From assembly GCA_043805435.1 (NCBI GenBank), contig JAZDHY010000098.1, forward strand, positions 10,163 through 74,162: a stretch of DNA of 64,000 nucleotides. Direction: 5' to 3'. How positions within the stretch are numbered: position 1 is the first letter of the stretch; the number at the start of each line of letters is the position of its first letter. The notes below the pieces were generated by a model. That model was not told where the DNA came from and searched no databases. It saw only the letters and a program-made list of their open reading frames with translations. Positions 36,811 to 45,736 of the stretch are shown here, piece after piece. The stretch is from JAEXOD01 sp043805435 (GTDB lineage: Bacteria > Bacteroidota > Ignavibacteria > Ignavibacteriales > Melioribacteraceae). Position numbers and translations under genes: made by a program.

Positions 36811-37755
36811 CTAGTCGTGATGCTCGTCAAGCCATTTTAGCAGTTCTTTGATACTGCCGGTTGCTAAAGCAATACTTGTATCTGCCGCACCATAATAAAG
36901 GTTTATTGTATCACCGTCTGCACCAATAGTATAACCGCATGGAAACACAACATTTCCAACATCACCATGCAGCTCGTAATCTTCTTCGGGAGCAAATATC
37001 CATTCATTTCCACGTTTTAAGCAAACTTCAGGACTATTTATATCAAATAGCGCAATGCCCAATCTATATATACATCCACCGCACGACTGCCTTACACCAT
37101 GGTAAATAACCAGCCAGCCTTCAGGAGTTTCAATTGGCGGGGGTGATAAACCAATTTTATTAGCATCCCACCAAGAACCTTTTCTTGCTTGCAGCATTAA
37201 TTTATGGCTTCCCCAATGTATTAAGTCCGGCGAATAAGAAATCCAAATATGCGCCCTTGGTGCACTTACCGGACGATGAATAAGTGCCCAATTACCACCA
37301 ATTCTATGAGGTAATAAAGCAGCATCTTTATCTTCAGGAGACATTATAACTCCACAGCGCTCAAAGGAGTGAAAGTCCTCTGTTAATGCCATAGCTACAC
37401 CAGGACCGTCACGTGTATAAGCAGTATAAACAATTGCAAATTTTTTTAATTCGGGTACATAAGTAATACGCGGATCTTCAATTCCCCATAACTCTTCAGG
37501 ATGATTATCCGGATCCGGCATTAATGTAGGCGTTGGATCAATCTGCCATCTATCAATACCGTTTGCTGAACGAGCCACACAAAAGTGCGATAAACCCCGC
37601 CTGTCTTCCACACGACACAAAAGCAATGTAGTACCATCAGGCATCATTGTAACGCCTGCATTAAAAACACTGTTAATAGGATATGGCCAATTATCGGCAA
37701 TTAAAATTGGGTTAAGTTTACTGCGGTGAAAAAGCTGTACATGTTGATCATTCAT
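36811..37755 (-). CDS. GH130 family glycoside phosphorylase/hydrolase
   Basis: 314 residues, a five-blade propeller family. Landmarks: SVFNAGVTMMPDG, WGIEDPRITYVPELKKFAIVYTAY with the conserved Asp, and GCIYRLGIALFDINSPEVCLKR. GH130 enzymes cleave beta-mannosides by phosphorolysis or hydrolysis; which one is not decided here. It starts 17 bp after the GT4 gene, with which it forms a two-gene operon. Confidence 0.9.
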   Translation of the reverse strand: MNDQHVQLFHRSKLNPILIADNWPYPINSVFNAGVTMMPDGTTLLLCRVEDRRGLSHFCVARSANGIDRWQIDPTPTLMPDPDNHPEELWGIEDPRITYVPELKKFAIVYTAYTRDGPGVAMALTEDFHSFERCGVIMSPEDKDAALLPHRIGGNWALIHRPVSAPRAHIWISYSPDLIHWGSHKLMLQARKGSWWDANKIGLSPPPIETPEGWLVIYHGVRQSCGGCIYRLGIALFDINSPEVCLKRGNEWIFAPEEDYELHGDVGNVVFPCGYTIGADGDTINLYYGAADTSIALATGSIKELLKWLDEHHD

Positions 37756-37772
37756 TATTTTAATATCTCCAT

Positions 37773-40034
37773 TTATAAATTTGCTTGTTCAGCCAAACGT
37801 AATTCAAGTAATGACTGAAGGAAAGCTAAAGTTGATTCTGCACCTTGATTTTCATTAAGTCGATCAGGATGCATACCATCGCGGCAGCCGCCGGTTGTAG
37901 GATCGTAAACAGAAAGATTAAGATCATTCCGTCCAAGAAACCAATCAAATGCCCGACGCGCTTCTATATTCCAAAATTTATCATCGGTAACTCTAAAAGC
38001 TTCCAGGCAGGCCGAAACCATTGTTTGCGCTTCAACCGGTTGCTGATCAAAACGGGCGTGTTCTCCTCCTTGTTGAAAAAATCCATTTGAACCGATGGGA
38101 ACAAAATGCCCTTCGGCTGCACGCTGCAATTCAGTAAGCCAATTTAACGATTCCAACCCGACCTCAATCATTAATTTATTAGGAATTGCATTACCGCAGA
38201 CTAATAATGCTTGAGGGATTGAAGCATTACAATACGACAGTACTTTTTCGTACCAACGCCATTTCTCCGACCTGTTTTTTTTATATAATACTAAAAGCCG
38301 TCCGGCCAATTCATCACGCACACTATTAGCTCTGCTGTCACCTTCAAATTTTTGTAAATATTCACAAATACCCAATAAAGCAAATGCCCAAGCACGCGGG
38401 CTGGTTGTTAATAAAATAGCCGGCAAAGCTTGTTCAAACAGCAAAGCAGCCATTCCATTTTGTCCATGTAAAGTACACCTATTCAAAACTGTACCCAATG
38501 CCCACAAAGTACGTCCCTGACAATCGTCAGAGCCTTTAGTCTCAAGCCAATTACGCTGGTAATCCATAAAATTTCTAAATTGACCTGTATCGGCATTTAT
38601 GGCATATCCTATAAATGCAAGATAACGTAAAGATAATTTTGCTCCCTCTTTGTTGCCGAGTTCATCTAAAAGCGCACTCACTAATAAAGCACGGGCATTA
38701 TCATCGGTTGTATAACCGTGAGAATAGTTGGGCACTGAAAAAAGAGAGTGCTGAAACATACCTGTACAATCTGTCATATTGTTTAAGTGAGTAAGTTTAA
38801 TTGGTGGAAGTTCACCCGTGTGTTTAATTATTGCTTTAGCAATAAATCCGGGTGCAATGTAATGACGGCGTTCAATTTTTGCACGTTCAAAACTTTCCAT
38901 ATATCGTTGTGCAACTTCCGACCAAATCATGGCACGTCCAAATAAATATGCGCGTTTGCGCATTGCATGACGTTCAGCCTCGTTATCTAATAAGTTAATA
39001 ACTTGTTCTGCCAAAACTTTAGAATCGCGAAAAGGAAAAAGCACACCACGTCCATCAGCAAGTAATTCTTGAGCATACCAATAAGGTGTAGAGATAACGG
39101 CTTTACCGGCACCGACAGTATAAGCTAAAGTTCCCGATGTAATTTGAGCTTCATTAAAATAAGGAGTAATATAGATATCGGCTGCTCCAATAAATTCAAT
39201 TAGTTCTTCAATACTTACAAAGCGATTGTAAAAAATAACATTACTTTCCACCCCCTTCTGTTGTGCCAACCATTGAAGTGACAGCCTATAAGTTTCTCCT
39301 TCATGTTTTATAACATTAGGGTGTGTTGCACCTACAACAATATATACAATATCGGGATAACGAGCTACAATTTCCGGCAGCGCAGAAATAACAGTTTCAA
39401 TTCCTTTGCTTGCCGAAAGCAGACCAAAACTTAATAAAACAATTTTGCCTTCAACTCCAAACAAATCTTTATTAAAACTTGGATCAACAAAAGGTACATC
39501 AGGAATTCCGTGCGGAATCATATCTATTTTTTCAACAGGGACATTATAAATATCATGTAAAAATTCAGAACCACGTTCACTCATAACAACCAAACGATCT
39601 GATAATGCTGCAACTTCTTCCAAAACTCGCCGCTGTTCGGGGTCCGGATTTTTTAATATTGTATGCAAGGTAGTAACTATTGGCATTCTTAAACCGCGTA
39701 ATAAGGTAAGGATGTAACTTCCTGCTTTACCGCCAAAAATACCATATTCAAACTGTAAACACACAAGATTGACATCGTTTATATTTAAGAAGTCAGAGGC
39801 TCTGATGTATGAATCAATATCTTTTTCCACAAGTTCAAACCTAACGCGTGTTGGATATGCATAGCCAATTTCAATATCATTGACCGGCAGCGCAATACAT
39901 GTTGTTTCAGGGTATTTCAAAGAAACCGCCTCACACAAATCAGTTGTAAATGTTGCAATGCCGCATTGTCGGGGCATATAATTTCCGATAAATGCAATAC
40001 GGTTAATAGTAGTACTTATTACTTTTATTTTCAC
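37773..40034 (-). CDS. GT4 glycosyltransferase with C-terminal (alpha/alpha) toroid-like domain
   Basis: About 753 residues from GTG 40034, which has CAGGAG 9 bases upstream; the ATG at 40052 overlaps that site and is unlikely. The N-terminal half is a retaining GT-B transferase (FIGNYMPRQCGIATFTTDL, MIPHGIPDVPF, LLSFGLLSASKGIETVI, TPYFNEAQITSGTLAY). Residues after about 400 are helical with YTTDDNARALLVSALLDELG, GRTLWALG and GACLEAF-like repeats as in six-hairpin toroids. With the downstream GH130 gene it suggests synthesis and turnover of a mannose-containing glycan, by inference. Confidence 0.85.
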   Translation of the reverse strand: MKIKVISTTINRIAFIGNYMPRQCGIATFTTDLCEAVSLKYPETTCIALPVNDIEIGYAYPTRVRFELVEKDIDSYIRASDFLNINDVNLVCLQFEYGIFGGKAGSYILTLLRGLRMPIVTTLHTILKNPDPEQRRVLEEVAALSDRLVVMSERGSEFLHDIYNVPVEKIDMIPHGIPDVPFVDPSFNKDLFGVEGKIVLLSFGLLSASKGIETVISALPEIVARYPDIVYIVVGATHPNVIKHEGETYRLSLQWLAQQKGVESNVIFYNRFVSIEELIEFIGAADIYITPYFNEAQITSGTLAYTVGAGKAVISTPYWYAQELLADGRGVLFPFRDSKVLAEQVINLLDNEAERHAMRKRAYLFGRAMIWSEVAQRYMESFERAKIERRHYIAPGFIAKAIIKHTGELPPIKLTHLNNMTDCTGMFQHSLFSVPNYSHGYTTDDNARALLVSALLDELGNKEGAKLSLRYLAFIGYAINADTGQFRNFMDYQRNWLETKGSDDCQGRTLWALGTVLNRCTLHGQNGMAALLFEQALPAILLTTSPRAWAFALLGICEYLQKFEGDSRANSVRDELAGRLLVLYKKNRSEKWRWYEKVLSYCNASIPQALLVCGNAIPNKLMIEVGLESLNWLTELQRAAEGHFVPIGSNGFFQQGGEHARFDQQPVEAQTMVSACLEAFRVTDDKFWNIEARRAFDWFLGRNDLNLSVYDPTTGGCRDGMHPDRLNENQGAESTLAFLQSLLELRLAEQANL

Positions 40035-40117
40035 GATTAGAATCTCCTGCAAAATTTTTGCGATTTAATATATATATCAATGGATCTTACATATAATACG
40101 TTATTCAGTAATATTGT

Positions 40118-40591
40118 TTAATTTACATAGCTTCTTAACATCCATGCCATTTTTTCGTGTTGTTCCATTAGCCCTGTCATAAAATCTGCAGTGCCAAGAT
40201 CTTTTAATTCATCACTAACAACAGTAATTTCCTTGCGTAACGAACGGATAATTGATTCATGATCAAGCAGTAATGTTTTAATAATATGCTCTTGATCACT
40301 GAAATCATCATTTTTTTCGCTTAGACGCGAAATTTTTGCAAAGTCCTTCAACGAACCCAAGGCGTAATGCCCTAAAGCGCGTACTCTTTCGGCGGTATTA
40401 TCAATAATAAGATCTAGAATATCATATTGGCTTTCAAAAAACTTGTGCAACTCGTTAAAATTTTTACCCTGAATATTCCAATGTGCGTTATGTGTTTTTG
40501 TATAAAGCACATACTCGTCAGCCAATAAAACATTTAGAAGTACTGAAACTTTCTTTAAATTATTATCGGAAATATCTATATCGGGCTTCAT
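40118..40591 (-). CDS. dps: Dps-family DNA-binding ferritin-like protein
   Basis: 157 residues with the Dps ferroxidase signature THNAHWNIQGKNFNELHKFF and DLIIDNTAERVRALG, where His and acid residues from two subunits bind iron. It forms dodecamers that store iron and protect DNA from oxidation. A short hydrophilic N-terminus lacks an extended basic DNA-binding tail. Upstream gene on the same strand is a tiny membrane protein at 40658. Confidence 0.95.
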   Translation of the reverse strand: MKPDIDISDNNLKKVSVLLNVLLADEYVLYTKTHNAHWNIQGKNFNELHKFFESQYDILDLIIDNTAERVRALGHYALGSLKDFAKISRLSEKNDDFSDQEHIIKTLLLDHESIIRSLRKEITVVSDELKDLGTADFMTGLMEQHEKMAWMLRSYVN

Positions 40592-40657
40592 TTTTTCCTC
40601 TTTTTTTTAATTTTTAATATCAATACTTGACATTATTTTACTATTAAACTTTCATTA

Positions 40658-40777
40658 TTAATTCTTTTTGAACTCATTAATCAGTTCTTTCAATTCGGGA
40701 TATATAACAAATGTACAAATTATATTAACTGTTGTTAAAAGTCCTAATATCAATAATGCTATTGTTGAATATTTCAT
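40658..40777 (-). CDS. Predicted 39-aa single-helix membrane protein
   Basis: MKYSTIALLILGLLTTV starts a hydrophobic segment of about 25 residues, followed by a charged tail ELKELINEFKKN. The binding site is weak (GAG 9 bases upstream). It sits between the radical SAM gene and dps on the same strand. No family recognised; coding status is probable only. Confidence 0.5.
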   Translation of the reverse strand: MKYSTIALLILGLLTTVNIICTFVIYPELKELINEFKKN

Positions 40778-40868
40778 TGTTTATACTCGATTAACATTTG
40801 TTTTAAAATTTTATTTATGCAAATCTATTATCAGTCTATTAAATATGGCTGATGAAAAACAAATAATT

Positions 40869-42350
40869 TTAATAAAAAGTATTCGAAATTTTCTTAAAGT
40901 GGAAACCGTAAATAGTGAATAAAATTGCTAAAGAAAACAGCTGCGGTTTACGAAACAACGTCCATATAAATAATTTCCAATAATAAATTCTTTCTTCTCC
41001 AATTATTCCCAATCTATAAATCGACCTAAAAAATGCTAATACATAATTTGGATCAAAATGAAATACTTTTTTTGTTTTTGGTTCAAACTCTTTTAAAAAC
41101 AACATAACACGTTCGTAAAAGTATTTTGGAGAATATATGGTATTTACAATTTTTTTATAACCGTTAATTAGTAAGTCCATATCCATTTGAGGAATAAAAT
41201 TGATAGAAAAATCGGTATTGTTTCCATCAAAATCGCTCAGCATTCTACCTTCGTCAGCCATTCTTTTATGAAGTTTTGTACCTCTGGGTGCGTTTAACAA
41301 ACCGACCATTGCCGTTACAATACCACTTTCCTGAATAAAACTTATCAATTTATCGAAGATACTTAACGGATCGTTATCAAATCCAACAATAAATCCGGCC
41401 TGCACTTCCAAACCTGCCTTTTGAATTTTTTTTATACTTTTTATCAGATCCCTATTGCGGTTTTGATTTTTATTGCATTCAATCAAACTTTCTTCATTTG
41501 GGGATTCAATGCCTATAAAAAGCGAATCGAATCCGGCTTTAACCATAAGCTGCATAAGACTTTCATCATCAGCAATATTAATGGATACTTCCGTAGTAAA
41601 GTAAAAAGGATAATTTCTGTTTTTATTCCATTCTGCAATTACCGGTAAAATTTCTTTTTTTAATTTTGCCTTATTGCCAATAAAATTATCATCCACAAAA
41701 AATACAGGTCCACGCCAGCCGGAAAAAAATAAAATGTCTAATTCGGCAATAACCTGTTCTTTAGTTTTTGTGCGGGGTACTCTTCCAAAAAGAACTGTAA
41801 TATCACAAAAATCACAATCAAATGGGCAACCACGCGAATATTGAATATTCATTGAAGTATATTTTTTCATTGAAATAAGTTCCCAACTTGGCAATGGAGT
41901 AGTTGTTATATCAGCCCATTCAGCCGAAAAATAGGTCTGTTTTGGTGTTCCTTCTTTAAGATCTTTTAAAAATAACGGAAGCGTTATTTCAGCTTCGTTA
42001 AGAATTAGATGATCTATGTTTTGGTAATATTCGGAACTGCTGGTAAATAAAGGTCCGCCTGCAACAATTTTTTTATTAAACTTTTTACATTGTTCAATAA
42101 TTTCACCAACCGATTCGCTTTGAATTGACATTGCACCAATAAAGACATAATCAGCCCATAAAATTTCATTATCAGTCAAGCTGTTTGTATTCATATCAAT
42201 TAGTTTTTTGTTCCATTCTTCCGGTAACATTGCTGCAACTGTTAATAAACCTAACGGTGGAAAGCTAGCTTTTTTTGAGACAAATTTTAAAGCATGTTTA
42301 AAACTCCAAAAAGTTTCAGGATACATTGGATTAACCATTAGAATATTCAT
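40869..42350 (-). CDS. B12-binding radical SAM enzyme (DUF4070 type)
   Basis: 493 residues. The N-terminal cobalamin-binding-like domain has MVNPMYPETFWSF and a GAMSIQSESVGEI segment; the radical SAM cluster motif is CPFDCDFC at about residue 176. DUF4070 and hydrophobic helices follow at the C-terminus (RKPQLFSLAILFTIYGF). Relatives include the hopanoid C-3 methylase HpnR, so a membrane-lipid methylation role is plausible but unproven. It overlaps the upstream 64-residue gene by 4 bases (ATGA), implying coupled translation, and would be read from element B. Confidence 0.87.
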   Translation of the reverse strand: MNILMVNPMYPETFWSFKHALKFVSKKASFPPLGLLTVAAMLPEEWNKKLIDMNTNSLTDNEILWADYVFIGAMSIQSESVGEIIEQCKKFNKKIVAGGPLFTSSSEYYQNIDHLILNEAEITLPLFLKDLKEGTPKQTYFSAEWADITTTPLPSWELISMKKYTSMNIQYSRGCPFDCDFCDITVLFGRVPRTKTKEQVIAELDILFFSGWRGPVFFVDDNFIGNKAKLKKEILPVIAEWNKNRNYPFYFTTEVSINIADDESLMQLMVKAGFDSLFIGIESPNEESLIECNKNQNRNRDLIKSIKKIQKAGLEVQAGFIVGFDNDPLSIFDKLISFIQESGIVTAMVGLLNAPRGTKLHKRMADEGRMLSDFDGNNTDFSINFIPQMDMDLLINGYKKIVNTIYSPKYFYERVMLFLKEFEPKTKKVFHFDPNYVLAFFRSIYRLGIIGEERIYYWKLFIWTLFRKPQLFSLAILFTIYGFHFKKISNTFY

Positions 42351-42541
42351 TTAATAGACCTCATTGATATTTCTTTATAAATAAGTATTATAATTGAGAC
42401 GAATAATTGTATGAAGACAAAAATTGTTCTGTTTTTAAAATATTTTTTTTTCTCAACTTTTTTTTCATACACATAATCAATTTTGTGCTTCAGCTGTATA
42501 ACAACTTTATCTTCTGTTGAAGAAATGCTGACAAGAATCAT
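42347..42541 (-). CDS. Small membrane protein coupled to the radical SAM gene (64 aa)
   Basis: 64 residues: a charged N-terminal half (KHKIDYVYEKKVEKKKYF) and one hydrophobic helix (TIFVFIQLFVSIIILIY). AAGG precedes the ATG by 7 bases. Its TGA shares four bases with the ATG of the radical SAM gene, the classic coupling arrangement, which supports it being real. Element copy B with a near-consensus promoter lies 67 bp upstream. No family recognised. Confidence 0.65.
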   Translation of the reverse strand: MILVSISSTEDKVVIQLKHKIDYVYEKKVEKKKYFKNRTIFVFIQLFVSIIILIYKEISMRSIK

Positions 42542-42580
42542 TTTTTTACCTTGACAGATTAATTATTTTATTCCTATTAC

Positions 42581-42650
42581 ATTATCAGTATTTTTATTAA
42601 AGAATTCAATCGTTCTAAGGGATGAAAAAGGAACTACATCTTTTGGGGGA
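42581..42650 (-). promoter_or_regulatory. Conserved upstream element, copy B (for the 42541 gene)
   Basis: Minus strand GTAGTTCC - TTTTTCATCC - CTTAGAACGATTG (core 42608-42650). TTGAAT (42604-42609) and GATAAT (42581-42586) are exactly 17 bp apart. The remaining spacer to 42862 shows no gene. Confidence 0.8.
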
Positions 42651-42862
42651 GGGTAATTAAATTGTCCCAAATTTTACAATACAAAATTAATTTAAAGTAT
42701 ATTATTATTTCTGCTAATGGTGAGTTTTGTAATTACATTTGAAAATTAATTATTTAACTACACAAACTACTTGAGATTATAAGAATAGAAAAATTTTATT
42801 GTAAAATTTAGGAATTTGTTAATAAAAAATTGTGTAGCAAAAATTTAATTTATACATAACGC

Positions 42863-43411
42863 TTATTTTTTATTTTTGCCACTCTTCTTATTCCGATTAT
42901 TATTTTTATCATCATTATTGCCTTTTTTCATTTCTTTTATATACCCCTTGTTCATTTTTTGCATTTTACTATTATTATGTTTTTTAAGCCAATTGTTATG
43001 TTCAGGATGACTTTTATTTACAAAATATTTTTCATCCCTACAATCTCGTATCATTTGTTGATTATGACGACCTTTATATGAAAGATATTTATCTCTATAA
43101 GTTTTATGATGTTTCCATGGCTCTTTTTCGTTTACAACCACTTTATAAGAGTTGTATATGTTATAATAATTATAACGCGAAGGCAAGGATGACCTGCTAA
43201 TCCAACTTCCTCCTTCATAACAATAATAACGTTGTTGAGGAACATTATAATAAGAGTCTACATCCGGCAAATAATAATATTCAACATAATCATAACCTGT
43301 AGGACCCCATACAGGTTGGCTGCCCAAATTTATATTTAAACTAACACTTAATTGTGCAGATAAAGTACTTGAACAAAATAAAAATAAAATTGATACTAAA
43401 AAATGACGCAT
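42863..43411 (-). CDS. Secreted Tyr-rich protein with basic tail
   Basis: 182 residues with a signal peptide (about 1-19, ending TLSAQ). The middle is rich in Tyr (YDYVEYYYLPDVDSYYNVP, RYYCYEGGSWISRSSLP), the last 60 residues in Lys and Asn. Similar short Tyr-rich secreted proteins occur in Bacteroidota without known function. Aggregation or polyanion binding would fit the composition but is a guess. It lies 51 bp downstream of the response regulator gene and may share its transcript. Confidence 0.7.
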   Translation of the reverse strand: MRHFLVSILFLFCSSTLSAQLSVSLNINLGSQPVWGPTGYDYVEYYYLPDVDSYYNVPQQRYYCYEGGSWISRSSLPSRYNYYNIYNSYKVVVNEKEPWKHHKTYRDKYLSYKGRHNQQMIRDCRDEKYFVNKSHPEHNNWLKKHNNSKMQKMNKGYIKEMKKGNNDDKNNNRNKKSGKNKK

Positions 43412-43468
43412 GATATTTCTCCTTATTTTATAAAGCTGTTTTTTATAATATAAACAGCATTAATTTTT

Positions 43469-44158
43469 CTAATTATTTATGGTTGTAATACTATTAGTAA
43501 TCATATTAAGAGTATTCTCGGAATAAGAATAGTTTGCAACTTCCAATCTTGTATGCAGCATAAGTTTTTCCATAATGTTATGTATATGACTCTTTACCGT
43601 ATAAGCCGAAATATGCATTTTTTGACCAATTTCCTTATTACTTTTACCTACACTTAGCAAGTCTATTACTTCCCTTTCTCTATTAGTCATCTTTACAGCT
43701 TCGCTTAAATGAGATTTCCCTTCACCAACTGCATTCTCTACAATCTCGGTAAAAAGTGTTTCCACCGACAAAGGAGGCAATACATTTGCACCTTCAGAAA
43801 CTTTACGTATTGTAATTAAAAAATCATTCAGCGAAGCATCTTTAAGAATAAAACCATTGGCTCCTGCTTCTACATATCTATTGATATCTGCCTGCACCGG
43901 GGCAAGATCCATAACAATTATTTTTGCTTCAGGAAAATCGTTTTTAACTATTTCCACAACATGCAGGCTGTTTTGATTGCGCAATCCCAAATCCAAAAGA
44001 ATTACATTTGGTTTTAACTTCTGAATTTCACCAAACGTACTTTTTCCATTGCCGGATGCGGCAATAATATTAATATCTTTATACGGTTTAAGAATTGCCA
44101 GTATTCCTTCTCGAAGTAACCGATTATCTTCAATTAGTAATAATCTAATTTTTTTCAT
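43469..44158 (-). CDS. LuxR/NarL-type response regulator, orphan, with the conserved element in its promoter
   Basis: 229 residues from ATG 44158 (AAGG 8 bases upstream; the TTG at 44164 is less likely). Receiver domain with acidic pair near residue 11 and phospho-acceptor Asp56 in NVILLDLGLR; C-terminal NarL/FixJ helix-turn-helix with MTNREREVIDLLSVGKSNKEI and SAYTVKSHIHNIMEKL. No histidine kinase gene adjoins. It is about 40-50% like the regulator at 46186 by eye. Element copy A and a strong promoter (TTGACA-17-TATACT) precede it, so it may regulate itself. Confidence 0.93.
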   Translation of the reverse strand: MKKIRLLLIEDNRLLREGILAILKPYKDINIIAASGNGKSTFGEIQKLKPNVILLDLGLRNQNSLHVVEIVKNDFPEAKIIVMDLAPVQADINRYVEAGANGFILKDASLNDFLITIRKVSEGANVLPPLSVETLFTEIVENAVGEGKSHLSEAVKMTNREREVIDLLSVGKSNKEIGQKMHISAYTVKSHIHNIMEKLMLHTRLEVANYSYSENTLNMITNSITTINN

Positions 44159-44276
44159 TTTCAAACCTTAATAAAAACTTTAATAATCTTATAAGTTCAA
44201 CAAACTGCACCTATAACAGCAACATAGTGTTTTATACAGAACTCTGTTATTTTAAAGAGGAATATATTTACTAATT

Positions 44277-44366
44277 AGTATAAAAACTAACAATAACAAT
44301 GTCAACAATTTAGCTGCAGAAATCAATCGGTCATAAGGATGAAAAATGGACTAGTTCTTTAGAATG
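44277..44366 (-). promoter_or_regulatory. Conserved upstream element, copy A, plus strong promoter of the response regulator gene
   Basis: Minus strand CTAGTCC - ATTTTTCATCC - TTATGACCGATTG (core 44325-44366). Here the box 17 bp beyond the element-derived TTGATT is poor, but TTGACA (44300-44305) and TATACT (44277-44282), 17 bp apart, lie 19 bp further down, about two helical turns from the position used in copies B, D, E and F. Confidence 0.8.
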
Positions 44367-44403
44367 ATTTTTGAAGAATATTAGTTATTTAAATTTCCAT
44401 TTA

Positions 44404-44425
44404 TTAAAAAAACCCCTTATAGGGG
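44404..44425 (-). terminator. Terminator of the ene-reductase gene
   Basis: CCCCT/AGGGG stem (44413-44425) with a 3-base loop, followed on the minus strand by a run of seven T. 62 bp past the stop codon at 44488. Confidence 0.85.
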
Positions 44426-44487
44426 CAATAAATTGTAAAAATAGACTTTTTTATGTTATTCGATCATTCTACTTTAACTAATAATTT

Positions 44488-45582
44488 TTATTTATACTCA
44501 TTATAAAACGGATAATCGGTATATCCTTTTTCGTCTGATGAATAAAACGTATTCATATCCAATTGGCTTGATAATTCCGAATTGTCCGTAAAACGATCAA
44601 CTAAATCGGGATTATTAATAAAAGGTCTTCCAAAAGCAATTAAATCTGTAATTCCCAATTCTAAATCACCCTGAGCCTTCTCTTTTGAATACCCACCACT
44701 TAAGATGAGCGTATTTTCAAATAATTTGCGGATTGCCGTTTTTATTTCAGAAGGTACTTTTGGGGCACCCATTGCACTATGGTCAACCAGATGTATATAT
44801 GCTATTCCCATTTCATTCAATTTTTCTGCCAGATATTTATATGCAGCATCAATTTTAGGATAAAAAGCCATGTCGCTTGCAGTTCCATAAGGAGATAAAC
44901 GTAAACCAACTTTTTCTTTTCCAATTGCTTTTATAGCACCTTCAACTACCTCTAAAAGAAATCGAGCACGGTTTTCTATACTGCCGCCATAATTATCTTC
45001 TCTAACATTGCTATATGGTGACAAAAATTGTTCTAACAAATAACCATTTGCACCATGTAGTTCAATACCATCAAAGCCTGCTTTTACCGCGTTTGATGCC
45101 GCAGATATAAATTCCAGTTTTGTAAATTCTATTTCTTCCAAAGTCATTTCTTTTGGTACCGGAAAATCCTGCATCCCCGCTTCATCTGTCCACATCTGTC
45201 CTGCTGGTTTAACTGCAGATGGGCCAAGAATGACTGAACCCTTCGGCATGTTTGATTTATGACTAATTCTACCGGTATGCATAAGCTGAACAAAAATTTT
45301 TGCACCTTTAGAATGGACAGCATTTGTTATTTCTTTCCATCCTTCAATTTGGATTTCATTAAAAATTCCAGGAATACGACAATAACCAAGGCCGTTTGGT
45401 GAGGGAGATGTTCCTTCAGTAATAATTAATCCGGCAGCTGCCCGCTGCTTATAATACTCCGCCATTAATTTATTTGGGATATTATTTATTGCACGACAAC
45501 GTGTCATGGGAGCCATAACAATTCTATTTTTAAGTTCAATTGATTCTAATTTATATGGGCTGAACAATTTTAATTTTTCCAT
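44488..45582 (-). CDS. Old yellow enzyme family alkene reductase
   Basis: 364-residue FMN-dependent TIM-barrel oxidoreductase. Landmarks: NRIVMAPMTRCRA, FVQLMHTGRISH, DGIELHGANGYLLEQFLSPY and the phosphate-binding ENRARFLLEV / LIAFGRPFI. It reduces activated double bonds with NAD(P)H in the cytoplasm and is often induced by electrophile stress. Monocistronic with its own terminator. No TetR or MarR regulator is adjacent. Confidence 0.93.
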   Translation of the reverse strand: MEKLKLFSPYKLESIELKNRIVMAPMTRCRAINNIPNKLMAEYYKQRAAAGLIITEGTSPSPNGLGYCRIPGIFNEIQIEGWKEITNAVHSKGAKIFVQLMHTGRISHKSNMPKGSVILGPSAVKPAGQMWTDEAGMQDFPVPKEMTLEEIEFTKLEFISAASNAVKAGFDGIELHGANGYLLEQFLSPYSNVREDNYGGSIENRARFLLEVVEGAIKAIGKEKVGLRLSPYGTASDMAFYPKIDAAYKYLAEKLNEMGIAYIHLVDHSAMGAPKVPSEIKTAIRKLFENTLILSGGYSKEKAQGDLELGITDLIAFGRPFINNPDLVDRFTDNSELSSQLDMNTFYSSDEKGYTDYPFYNEYK

Positions 45583-45736
45583 TTTAGTCTCTTCTTTAAA
45601 TAATTATAATAAAATTCAGAACAATATTCTATTAGTTTTAATTCCAAATAATATTTTTTTAATAATTATTTATACAAAACAGATATTAAGTTAAGTACAA
45701 CATTTAGGTATATATTAAACCAAACATAAAACCGGA

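Noticed and set aside
42863..43411. Possible conserved-element copy before the Tyr-rich secreted gene
   Set aside because: The 57-bp spacer upstream has none; the gene is more likely read from the regulator's promoter.
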